Shown here in pieces: positions 1-4,850 of a stretch of 5,122 bases of DNA; within the stretch, counting starts at the first letter, position 1; each line of letters starts with the position of its first letter. The translations under genes were made by a program, and so were the position numbers. The notes under the pieces were generated by a model that searched no databases, was not told where the DNA came from, and saw only the letters and a list, made by a program, of their open reading frames with translations. Origin of the DNA: an uncultured Akkermansia sp. (GTDB taxonomy: Bacteria > Verrucomicrobiota > Verrucomicrobiia > Verrucomicrobiales > Akkermansiaceae); assembly GCA_904502165.1 (NCBI GenBank), contig CAJGDB010000113.1, positions 1 to 5,122 of the forward strand. Reading direction: 5' to 3'.

Positions 1-896
1 AGCGTGTACTGCTCATTCATGAGGCTGGTGAACTGCTCACCCTCGGCAGCGCGGCGGATGTTCAGGCCACCGGTAATCTTACTGGCATCGAAGGCGTGCA
101 GCGGGTGCCCCAGCTCAAAGAGGCAGTAGTTGGTGATATCCACCACGTTGTTGATGGGGCGCAGACCAATGGCCACCAGGCGGTTGGCCAGCCACTCGGG
201 AGAGGGGCCAATCTTCACACCGGAAATGCGGGTGGCGGTGTAAAGCGGGCAGAGTTCCGGGGCAGAAAGAGTGATGAAATCACCGGCATCCTTTGTCTCG
301 GCAGCAGCCGTGGGGGCCGCTGCGGGATCCGTCTTGAGGCTGCGGCCAGTGATGCCGGCCAGCTCGCGGGCCATGCCCCAATGGCTCAGCAGGTCGGGGC
401 GGTTCGGGGTAATCTCCAGCTCAAAGATGGTATCAGTCTCCACGAAGCTACGTACCGGAGTGCCGATAACATAATCCTGCGGCAGAATCCAGAGGCCGTG
501 TTCCTTATCAGGCAGGCCCAGCTCAGAGGCAGAGCAGAGCATACCGCGGCTTTCCACGCCGCGCAGCTTGCCGTCCTTGATTTCCCAACCACCGGGCAGC
601 ACAGCACCGGGCAGAGCGCAGGGAACTTTATCACCCACCTTGTAGTTCTGGGCGCCGCACACAATCTGTCGCAGGGAGCCTTCGCCTGCATCGACCATGC
701 ACACATTGAGGTGGTCGCTTCCCTCCACGGGGGTCTTTTCCATGACCTGGGCCACCACCACAAGGTCGGTGGTCACACCGCGCTCCTGGATTCCCTCCAC
801 CTCAATACCGGCGAAAGTGAGCATATCGGCCATCTCCTGCGTGCCGAGGCCAGCAAGGTCAATATAGCTGGAAAGCCAATTCAATGAAACATTCAT
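1..896 (-). CDS. pheT: Phenylalanyl-tRNA synthetase beta subunit, N-terminal 298 residues (runs off left edge)
   Basis: Beta chain of the (alpha-beta)2 enzyme that charges tRNA-Phe in the cytoplasm. It carries the tRNA-binding and mischarged Tyr-tRNA editing modules. The visible part begins MNVSLNWLSSYI and follows the family order: an N-terminal segment, an OB-fold tRNA-binding domain (about residues 42-150, with IVCGAQN at 78-84, LRGVESRGMLCS at 111-122 and SELGLP at 124-129), the ITPNRPDLL stretch at 162-170, then the start of the B3/B4 editing domain with VVDITNYCLFELGHPLHAFD at 251-270. Bacterial PheT is about 800 residues, so roughly 60% lies outside the window. The start at 896 matches the usual N-terminus. 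The gene follows pheS by 27 nt, so the two are almost certainly co-transcribed. No Shine-Dalgarno sequence is visible before the start, so translation may depend on coupling to pheS or on an unstructured A/T-rich start region. Identity is secure. Confidence 0.97.
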   Translation of the reverse strand, partial: MNVSLNWLSSYIDLAGLGTQEMADMLTFAGIEVEGIQERGVTTDLVVVAQVMEKTPVEGSDHLNVCMVDAGEGSLRQIVCGAQNYKVGDKVPCALPGAVLPGGWEIKDGKLRGVESRGMLCSASELGLPDKEHGLWILPQDYVIGTPVRSFVETDTIFELEITPNRPDLLSHWGMARELAGITGRSLKTDPAAAPTAAAETKDAGDFITLSAPELCPLYTATRISGVKIGPSPEWLANRLVAIGLRPINNVVDITNYCLFELGHPLHAFDASKITGGLNIRRAAEGEQFTSLMNEQYT

Positions 897-923
897 GATT
901 TTAACGAAAAGAGTGAGTGGTTT

Positions 924-1934
924 TTATTGGAACTGAGCCAGGAAACGGGCATCATTTTCTATCAGGAGGCGGATATCGCGGATACCCCAGCGGATCATGG
1001 CCAGACGCTCCAGACCGATACCGAAGGCAAAACCAGTACAACCGGCATAGAGATTCTTGCCGGTGGCTTTGTCGATATTCTCGAACACGGCGGGGTTCAC
1101 CATGCCGCAACCGGCAATCTCAATCCAGCGCGGGGCCTGCCCTGCAGCCTGCAGCAGCACGTCAATTTCAAAGCTGGGTTCGGTGAACGGGAAGAAATGC
1201 GGACGGAAGCGCACAGCCGTCTCCTCGCCGAAGAGAGCCTTCAGAAAATACTCCAGCGTTCCCTTCAGGTCGCCCACGCTCACTTCCTTGGCCACATACA
1301 GACCTTCAATCTGATTGAAGGCAGAAAGGTGGGTGGCATCAATAGCATCACGGCGGAAAGCAGAACCGGGGCAAATGATACGGATGGGCGGGCAGTCTTT
1401 CTCCATCACGCGGGCCTGCACAGTGCTGGTCTGCGTACGAAGCAGCTTGCCGCTGTCAAAATAGAACGTATCCTTCTCATTGCGGGCGGGGTGGTCATCC
1501 GGGGTGTTAAGCGCATCAAAGCAATGCCATTCATCCTCAATCTCCGGGCCATCGGCCAGGGTGAAACCCATGCGGCGCAGCACGCGCACAGCTTCGTCGC
1601 GCACAATGGAAATGGGGTGCAGCCCGCCGGCAGGCAGGGTGGCACCCGGCATTGTAAAGTCAACCCCGGCCACAGCGGCGGCATCAATTTCCTGCTGCAG
1701 GGCAGCCTTGCGGTCCTCCAGCGCAGCGGTAATGGCGGCACGGGCTTCATTCAGCAGCGCGCCCACGGCAGGCTTGTCTTCCTTGGGCACATCGCGCATG
1801 CCCTGCTGCACCTGGGTGAGGGTACCCTTCTTGCCCAGAATACCCACACGGGCATCCTCCAGCGCCTTCATATCGGCAATGCCGGCTATACGGGCCAGGG
1901 CTTCTGCTTGTACGCTTGCAATCTGATTTTTCAT
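924..1934 (-). CDS. pheS: Phenylalanyl-tRNA synthetase alpha subunit
   Basis: Catalytic alpha chain of the tetrameric class II synthetase, which activates phenylalanine with ATP and transfers it to tRNA-Phe. The 336 residues are close to the E. coli length (327). Residues 1-85 form the N-terminal coiled-coil arm with the typical GKKGTLT at 34-40. The catalytic core contains GGLHPIS (103-109), GPEIEDEWHCFDALN (129-143), HPAR (148-151), LLRTQTS (164-170), motif 2 around FRRDAIDATH (193-202) and FNQIEGL (206-212), RFRPHFFPFTEPS (242-254), GCGMVNP (275-281), and motif 3 GFAFGIGLER (301-310). The Ala in GFAFG, the substrate-pocket position equivalent to E. coli Ala294, is retained. All active-site blocks are intact. 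It is first in a pheST operon with its own promoter. There is no visible leader peptide, T-box or attenuator, because only about 10 nt separate the predicted transcription start from the ATG. No in-frame upstream ATG exists before a TGA inside the -35 box. Confidence 0.98.
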   Translation of the reverse strand: MKNQIASVQAEALARIAGIADMKALEDARVGILGKKGTLTQVQQGMRDVPKEDKPAVGALLNEARAAITAALEDRKAALQQEIDAAAVAGVDFTMPGATLPAGGLHPISIVRDEAVRVLRRMGFTLADGPEIEDEWHCFDALNTPDDHPARNEKDTFYFDSGKLLRTQTSTVQARVMEKDCPPIRIICPGSAFRRDAIDATHLSAFNQIEGLYVAKEVSVGDLKGTLEYFLKALFGEETAVRFRPHFFPFTEPSFEIDVLLQAAGQAPRWIEIAGCGMVNPAVFENIDKATGKNLYAGCTGFAFGIGLERLAMIRWGIRDIRLLIENDARFLAQFQ

Positions 1935-1949
1935 AATGGTTCGCGGGTA

Positions 1950-1977
1950 ACTATACGCGCGTAGGCATATTTGTCAA
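1950..1977 (-). promoter_or_regulatory. Promoter of pheST
   Basis: Read on the minus strand, a perfect TTGACA (-35, 1972-1977) is followed after 16 nt by TATAGT (-10, 1950-1955; 5 of 6 to consensus). Transcription would start near 1943, giving a leader of only about 8-10 nt before the pheS ATG at 1934. No Shine-Dalgarno sequence fits in that space. This is a sequence-based prediction. Confidence 0.75.
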
Positions 1978-2068
1978 GCTTTATGCGGGTCACCCCTCTT
2001 ATTCTGCACAGCCCTGCAGACACCAGCCCGCTACACTTCGCCCTTTATTCAACCCCGGGGCATTCAAC

Positions 2069-2105
2069 AGAACAAGCCACCAGCCTGTGGCCGGTGGCTT
2101 GTTCT
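2069..2105 (-). terminator. Hairpin terminator after the membrane-protein gene
   Basis: A 13-bp perfect stem (2069-2081 with 2093-2105) that can be prolonged inward past one A-C mismatch by GCC/GGC closing on a TGT triloop. It begins 18 nt past the stop codon of the membrane-protein gene. On the minus strand the following bases (GTTGAATG) are only weakly U-rich. It separates that gene from the pheST promoter, so the two units are probably transcribed independently. Confidence 0.7.
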
Positions 2106-2123
2106 TATTCCTTTCAAAAGGCT

Positions 2124-3143
2124 TTACTTAAGGCGCAGGCCCTTACCCTTGGGGGTACTTTTCTTGATACTCTGGCGCAGAGATGCAGAAACCGTAGCAG
2201 AATTGCGGCGCAGAGCAGCAGCTCGCTTCTCCATCTTGCGGCGGTTATTACTGCGGCCAATGGCGCTGATGATGGTAAGAAGCACCACCAGACCCACACC
2301 ACCCAGGCCCCACTGCATGGGAGTAAGCTTATCCAGGCCGAACCTGGCCAGGAACTTCTGGAAGTCGCTGCTGCGGTCTCCCTTCTGCTTCACCACCTTG
2401 ATGGGCTTAACCTCCACCGGGCCTTTCACCACTTCACCAGAAGGCTCGGGATTCACCACCTCCGGCTCGGGCTCCGGCTCATCCACCGGTTCAGGTGTCA
2501 CTTCTTTCACCTTCTTAGGCTTGGGTGCAACCTCCACCGGTTTATCTGTCTTGTTCGGGGTGTAAAGGCGGGTTTCCTCGTCCTTCAGCAGAGACTTGAC
2601 AGCATTGCCGCTCAGGGTGTTACCCATGGCAGAGCTGCCACCCACCACGCTACCCTCTGCCAGGTGGCGGCGGTTTTCCTTGGGTACGCTGGTGTAGAAA
2701 GTGAGGCGCATGCACTTGTTGGCGCCGGTAAGTTCCTGGAACATGAAGCCTTCCTTGAACTTCATGGCACGGGAGCGGCCCATGTGATACTTGGCTGCTT
2801 TGTCACTGGCAAACTTCTTCCACTTGGCTTCCTCAAACTTACCAATATCAGCGGCATCCTTATCGGCCTCCTCCAGCGTAACCGGAGTGCGGTAATCCAC
2901 CACAATGCAGATGAGGCTACCCTTCTTGGAATCAAAGTCTATGGTCAGCTTGCGGTTCTCATCCAGATTCCAGATACGGCGCACACTCAGGTCGCTCAGC
3001 ACACGGTACGCGTAGTCCTTCGTCAGCGTATCATCTGCCGTGGCGCGGGTCATAGAGGGAGAAAGATCGCTCAACTGCACAGCCAGAGCTGCCGGTGCCA
3101 CCAGCAGCAGACTAGTCAGAGCTCGTTGAAAAAGTTTATTCAT
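2124..3143 (-). CDS. Secreted-domain, single-pass membrane protein of unknown function
   Basis: I do not recognise a family. The 339 residues show clear parts. A signal peptide (1-21; basic MNKLFQR, hydrophobic core, likely cleavage after Ala-Leu-Ala at 21) precedes a probable exported globular domain (22-195) rich in Lys, Asp and Phe, with two isolated Cys in the mature part (79, 144). Next comes a low-complexity Pro/Glu/Val/Lys linker (about 200-255, with EPEPEPE near 222-228), then one hydrophobic helix (about 277-295), then a strongly basic C-terminus (300-339, many Arg/Lys). The inferred topology is outside-linker-membrane-inside, with the basic tail in the cytoplasm. The signal peptide fixes the start at 3143, and an in-frame TAG overlaps the -10 box just upstream. 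The linker resembles TonB-like periplasm-spanning stretches in composition only, and the order is reversed relative to TonB. It lies upstream of pheST in the same direction but behind its own terminator. Confidence 0.85.
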   Translation of the reverse strand: MNKLFQRALTSLLLVAPAALAVQLSDLSPSMTRATADDTLTKDYAYRVLSDLSVRRIWNLDENRKLTIDFDSKKGSLICIVVDYRTPVTLEEADKDAADIGKFEEAKWKKFASDKAAKYHMGRSRAMKFKEGFMFQELTGANKCMRLTFYTSVPKENRRHLAEGSVVGGSSAMGNTLSGNAVKSLLKDEETRLYTPNKTDKPVEVAPKPKKVKEVTPEPVDEPEPEPEVVNPEPSGEVVKGPVEVKPIKVVKQKGDRSSDFQKFLARFGLDKLTPMQWGLGGVGLVVLLTIISAIGRSNNRRKMEKRAAALRRNSATVSASLRQSIKKSTPKGKGLRLK

Positions 3144-3152
3144 ACGCGAGTT

Positions 3153-3181
3153 ATACTAGCATTTAGCCTGCAAGCTTTCAA
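3153..3181 (-). promoter_or_regulatory. Extended -10 promoter of the membrane-protein gene
   Basis: On the minus strand TTGAAA (3176-3181) and TAGTAT (3153-3158) are 17 nt apart, and TGC directly precedes the -10, giving an extended -10 (TGn) element. Only 9 nt separate the -10 from the ATG at 3143, so the transcript would be leaderless or carry 2-3 extra bases. Confidence 0.7.
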
Positions 3182-3265
3182 GTCTATACTTTATCCATAT
3201 CTGACAAAATTCTCTCCCGCACGGGCGCAGTACGCATTTCTTTTTCCTCATCTGTCAACTTTCTG

Positions 3266-3306
3266 CAAAAAAATGAAAAAAATCTGACTTTTTTCCATTT
3301 TTGGGG
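3266..3306 (+). promoter_or_regulatory. Phased A/T tracts, probable UP-like or curved DNA
   Basis: Tracts A7 (3267-3273), A7 (3276-3282), T6 (3289-3294) and T5 (3298-3302) lie directly upstream of the -35 box at 3307, with centres about 9-12 bp apart. Such helically spaced tracts bend DNA, and A/T-rich stretches just upstream of -35 can bind the RNA polymerase alpha subunit. The role as an activator of the rightward promoter is an inference from position. Confidence 0.45.
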
Positions 3307-3334
3307 TTGACTTACGAGAAAATGAGAGTAGAAT
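3307..3334 (+). promoter_or_regulatory. Promoter of the 34-codon ORF unit
   Basis: TTGACT (3307-3312; 5 of 6) and TAGAAT (3329-3334; 5 of 6) are 16 nt apart. The predicted transcription start near 3341 coincides with the base of a hairpin. Together with the upstream A/T tracts this is the strongest-looking promoter in the window. Confidence 0.75.
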
Positions 3335-3340
3335 CGCGCA

Positions 3341-3359
3341 GCCGGCAAGTCTCGCCGGT
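3341..3359 (+). promoter_or_regulatory. Hairpin at the 5' end of the small-ORF transcript
   Basis: CCGGC (3342-3346) pairs with GCCGG (3354-3358) around loop AAGTCTC, with a possible extra G-U pair outside. It lies at the very 5' end of the predicted RNA. 5'-terminal hairpins of this kind can protect an mRNA from decay. That role here is inferred. Confidence 0.5.
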
Positions 3360-3369
3360 GAGGAATCAG

Positions 3370-3375
3370 AAAGGA
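3370..3375 (+). promoter_or_regulatory. Shine-Dalgarno sequence for the 34-codon ORF
   Basis: AAAGGA ends 10 nt before the ATG at 3386. It supports that start and stands out because no other gene start in this window shows a Shine-Dalgarno match. Confidence 0.55.
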
Positions 3376-3385
3376 ACAAAAGAAG

Positions 3386-3490
3386 ATGATCAAAACTATC
3401 GCTATCGTAATCGGCCTTACCACCCTGACTGCCGCTGGCAACACCCTGCCCCCCACCCCGGAGGCTGATGTCGTCACCATCCAGGGCTAA
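3386..3490 (+). CDS. 34-residue hydrophobic or secreted peptide, function unknown
   Basis: A short ORF starting MIKTIAIVIGLTTLTAAG and ending PPTPEADVVTIQG, then TAA. It has a Lys at position 3, an uncharged hydrophobic stretch (about 4-17) and a small-residue TAAG site that could be a signal-peptidase I cleavage point. Cleavage there would release a mature peptide of about 16-17 residues, Pro-rich and slightly acidic. Alternatively it is a short membrane peptide. Support for a real gene comes from its dedicated promoter, a Shine-Dalgarno match at usable spacing, and a rho-independent terminator about 80 nt beyond the stop. It is not homologous to anything I recognise. It could be a small secreted or envelope peptide, a type I toxin-like peptide, or a passenger ORF on a structured small RNA. 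The neighbouring Nudix gene has its own promoter after the terminator, so a simple leader-peptide attenuator for it is less likely. Confidence 0.6.
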   Translation: MIKTIAIVIGLTTLTAAGNTLPPTPEADVVTIQG

Positions 3491-3573
3491 GCTACCCCTT
3501 CTCTAAAACAAGGGGCTGTCCTGGAAAGGCTCCCCGCCAAGGCGTGCAGCTGTGCTGCACCAGATGTTACAAC
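3491..3573 (+). other. Structured 3' region of the small-ORF transcript
   Basis: Between the stop codon and the terminator are two clear hairpins: CCCCTT/AAGGGG (3495-3500 with 3510-3515) and GTGCAGC/GCTGCAC around a TGT triloop (3544-3550 with 3554-3560). The GGGG of the first hairpin could instead pair with CCCC at 3532-3535, so two exclusive folds are possible. The whole transcript (about 3341-3599) is some 260 nt and might act as a regulatory RNA. I recognise no known RNA family. Confidence 0.4.
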
Positions 3574-3599
3574 GGCCGCAGGTGCGGCCTGTTTTTTTT
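3574..3599 (+). terminator. Rho-independent terminator of the small-ORF unit
   Basis: GGCCGC (3574-3579) pairs with GCGGCC (3584-3589) around loop AGGT, followed by TG and then eight T (3592-3599). It closes the 3341-3599 unit before the Nudix gene promoter. Confidence 0.88.
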
Positions 3600-3622
3600 G
3601 CGACAGCAGGTAGACTCTGTTC

Positions 3623-3651
3623 TTTCCAATGTGCTGCGGCTGTGTTAGTAT
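3623..3651 (+). promoter_or_regulatory. Extended -10 promoter of the Nudix gene
   Basis: TGT precedes TAGTAT (-10, 3646-3651), and a weak TTTCCA (-35, 3623-3628) lies 17 nt upstream. The -10 ends 6 nt before the ATG at 3658, so transcription should start at or next to the A of the start codon and give a leaderless mRNA. The TAG inside the -10 is in frame with the gene, which rules out a start further upstream. Confidence 0.7.
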
Positions 3652-3657
3652 ACCGGC

Positions 3658-4272
3658 ATGTCACGTTATAATGGAGAACAGGTACTGGTCGTTCCGCGCG
3701 AAGCCTTTGAATCCGTAGGCGCTTTCAACGGCGTCAGACTCAACCCGCAGGATTATCTGGCCGCTTTCCTGCAGCCCGGGGTAGCCCGCTACATGGACCG
3801 CGAACTGGCCGAACAGAGCCCTGAATTCAAGCAGCTCATCACCTACGCCATTTTCTGCCACCAGGGCCGCATCCTGGCCTATGCCCGCACCTCCAAAGGC
3901 GGCGAATCCCGACTGCACAACAAAATGTCTCTCGGCATCGGCGGCCATATCAATCCCATCGACGGCCTGACTGACTCCATCTCCACCTACCTTGCCGGCA
4001 TGGAGCGCGAAATTCGTGAGGAAATCACCTTTACCGGCTCCGCCACCCAGGAGCTCTTCGCCATCATCAACGACGACACCAACGAAGTCGGTTCCGTCCA
4101 CCTCGGCTTCGTACATCGCTTTGAACTGCAGGATGACCAGGTAGCACCCAACGAAAAAGCCCTGGCCGACCTCGCTTTCCGCACGCTGGATGAACTGGCT
4201 GGCCCGCTGTATGAGCGGCTCGAGACATGGTCTGCCATCTGCGTCGATTCTCTTAAGAACACCCGCTGCTAA
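3658..4272 (+). CDS. Nudix (MutT-like) hydrolase with a divergent Nudix box
   Basis: A 204-residue predicted soluble protein of the Nudix superfamily, whose members hydrolyse nucleoside diphosphates linked to other groups. The box lies at 103-125: Gly103, then REIREE at 117-122, supplying the metal-binding REuxEE core. Two consensus positions differ: the Glu expected at 109 is Ser, and the Gly expected at 124 is Thr. The segment before it (IFCHQGRILAYAR 65-77, LGIGGHI 92-98) forms the usual first strands, and VGSVHLGFVHRFEL (144-157) follows as the fold's later strands. The length and the N-terminal extension of about 60 residues resemble the uncharacterised MutT-family proteins of about 200 residues that are labelled predicted phosphoesterases. 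That finer placement is from memory and tentative. The substrate cannot be told. The start at 3658 is fixed by an in-frame TAG 12 nt upstream. The last codons lie inside the terminator stem. Confidence 0.9.
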   Translation: MSRYNGEQVLVVPREAFESVGAFNGVRLNPQDYLAAFLQPGVARYMDRELAEQSPEFKQLITYAIFCHQGRILAYARTSKGGESRLHNKMSLGIGGHINPIDGLTDSISTYLAGMEREIREEITFTGSATQELFAIINDDTNEVGSVHLGFVHRFELQDDQVAPNEKALADLAFRTLDELAGPLYERLETWSAICVDSLKNTRC

Positions 4273-4284
4273 GCGGGTGTTCTT
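4255..4284 (+). terminator. Terminator overlapping the 3' end of the Nudix gene
   Basis: A perfect 13-bp stem, AAGAACACCCGCT (4255-4267) with its complement at 4272-4284, loop GCTA. The left arm encodes the last residues (about Lys200-Arg203), and the stop codon TAA (4270-4272) straddles the loop and the right arm. The U-rich 3' side (GTTCTT) is built into the stem. The palindromic repeat cassette starts at the very next base. Confidence 0.8.
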
Positions 4285-4472
4285 ATCTCCCGCCACCGCC
4301 AAGGGGCGGGAAATTCTCTCGCTGCGTCCGCGCAGCGAAATTCTCTCCGCGCAGCGGAAATTCTCTCGCCGAAAGGCGAAATTCTCTGTTTTGACGCGAA
4401 GCGGCAAAAGATGATAACCGCACAAAGTGAGCTGCGCCCGCAGGGCGCAGGCCTATTTCTCTCTCATATTCG
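4285..4472 (+). repeat. Left arm: palindrome array of the inverted repeat
   Basis: Successive hairpins are CCCGCC/GGCGGG (4289-4310), GCTGCG/CGCAGC with loop TCCG (4321-4336), CCGC/GCGG (4347-4357) and CGCC/GGCG with a GAAA tetraloop (4367-4378). They are followed by a TTTTG/CAAAA stem enclosing CGC/GCG (4389-4409) and an 8-bp CTGCGCCC/GGGCGCAG stem (4432-4450). Four copies of GAAATTCTCT lie between the first hairpins, ending near 4320, 4346, 4366 and 4387, and a degenerate ATTTCTCTC is near 4455. The innermost bases run into the coding end of the four-helix-bundle gene. The first hairpin is damaged relative to the right arm (6 bp instead of 10). Confidence 0.9.
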
Positions 4473-4812
4473 TCTTTTTCGTATTCAGGCTGGCCACCAG
4501 CATGCGATGAATCCTGTTACGCTTAAAGCGCAAATCCTTGATAACATCGGGCGGTAGAATTCCGGCACCTTCCATGACATCGAGCCAGTAGCCGGTTTCA
4601 GAGCTTTCCTTGATGGCTGTCTGCAACTTGAAGATGAAATCATCCGGGCTATATCCGTATTGAGCCTCACGGATGTTGGCTCCTATACTGGTAGCAGCAC
4701 GCAGAAGCTGATCTTTTACAATTCCGCATCCTCTTACGGGTCGCATAAGACTCACAACCTCAATGGCAAATTGCAGGGATTGTACGGCCAGGGGAGAATT
4801 TTGGGTGGACAT
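4453..4812 (-). CDS. Four-helix-bundle protein, 23S rRNA intervening-sequence (S23) family
   Basis: A 119-residue protein recognisable by the family signature QLLRAATSIGANIREAQYG (35-53) and the following KLQTAIKESSETGYWLDVM (62-80). The four predicted helices span about 8-25, 30-52, 55-83 and 87-112. Relatives are encoded inside 23S rRNA intervening sequences of Leptospira and other bacteria, as free-standing genes in many phyla, and as Avd, the accessory protein of diversity-generating retroelements, which binds nucleic acid and reverse transcriptase. Their molecular job is mostly unknown. No reverse transcriptase or rRNA lies in this window, so this copy is an orphan whose only partners are the flanking palindrome arrays. 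The ATG at 4812 is the first start after an in-frame TAA, and no Shine-Dalgarno sequence is seen. The C-terminal residues Asn115-Lys119 and the TAG stop are encoded by the inner end of the left repeat arm. The gene is intact and of normal family length. Confidence 0.93.
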   Translation of the reverse strand: MSTQNSPLAVQSLQFAIEVVSLMRPVRGCGIVKDQLLRAATSIGANIREAQYGYSPDDFIFKLQTAIKESSETGYWLDVMEGAGILPPDVIKDLRFKRNRIHRMLVASLNTKKTNMREK

Positions 4813-4818
4813 GTTGAA

Positions 4819-4847
4819 TTTGTAACTGACTTAGGGGGATGATGCAA
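4819..4847 (-). promoter_or_regulatory. Possible promoter of the four-helix-bundle gene
   Basis: On the minus strand TTGCAT (4842-4847) and TACAAA (4819-4824) are 17 nt apart. The -10-like box ends 6 nt before the ATG, the same distance as at the Nudix gene. Each box matches consensus at only 3-4 positions, so this is weak and rests mainly on the shared spacing. It lies inside the cassette, so the gene would carry its own expression signal. Confidence 0.35.
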
Positions 4848-4850
4848 GTT

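Noticed and set aside
1935..2068. T-box, leader peptide or attenuator controlling pheST
   Set aside because: The promoter lies 16-43 nt from the pheS start, so there is no room in the transcript for such a leader, and no T-box sequence is visible.
1971..3287. A 438-codon open frame on the plus strand across the membrane-protein gene
   Set aside because: The opposite frame has a signal peptide, a membrane helix and a promoter. This frame is His/Leu-rich low-complexity shadow translation and crosses promoters and a terminator.
3491..3600. SRP RNA, 6S RNA or tmRNA
   Set aside because: The hairpins do not carry the conserved SRP apical sequence, a tRNA-like end or the 6S bubble. The region is too short for tmRNA.
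4285..4410. CRISPR array
   Set aside because: The constant word is only about 10 bp and the intervening units are short hairpins of 11-22 bp, so there are no repeats or spacers of CRISPR size and no cas genes.
4190..4414. Open frames with Arg/Ser-rich tails running through the repeat arms (also 4752-5015 on the minus strand)
   Set aside because: The peptides are translations of the hairpin/spacer repeats in different frames, and their similarity to each other comes from the inverted repeat itself.
4391..4418. Inward promoter in the left arm (TTGACG with GATAAC 16 nt later)
   Set aside because: TTGACG is part of a hairpin conserved in both arms, but the -10-like box falls in the divergent block and is lost in the right arm.
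3661..4425. A 254-codon open frame on the minus strand opposite the Nudix gene
   Set aside because: It is the antisense shadow of a gene with a clear Nudix motif. Its N-terminal part is translated palindromic repeat, and it has no family resemblance.
4453..4812. Avd of a diversity-generating retroelement
   Set aside because: No reverse transcriptase, template repeat or variable-repeat target is in the window. The protein fits the broader four-helix-bundle family, and proximity to an RT outside the window cannot be excluded.
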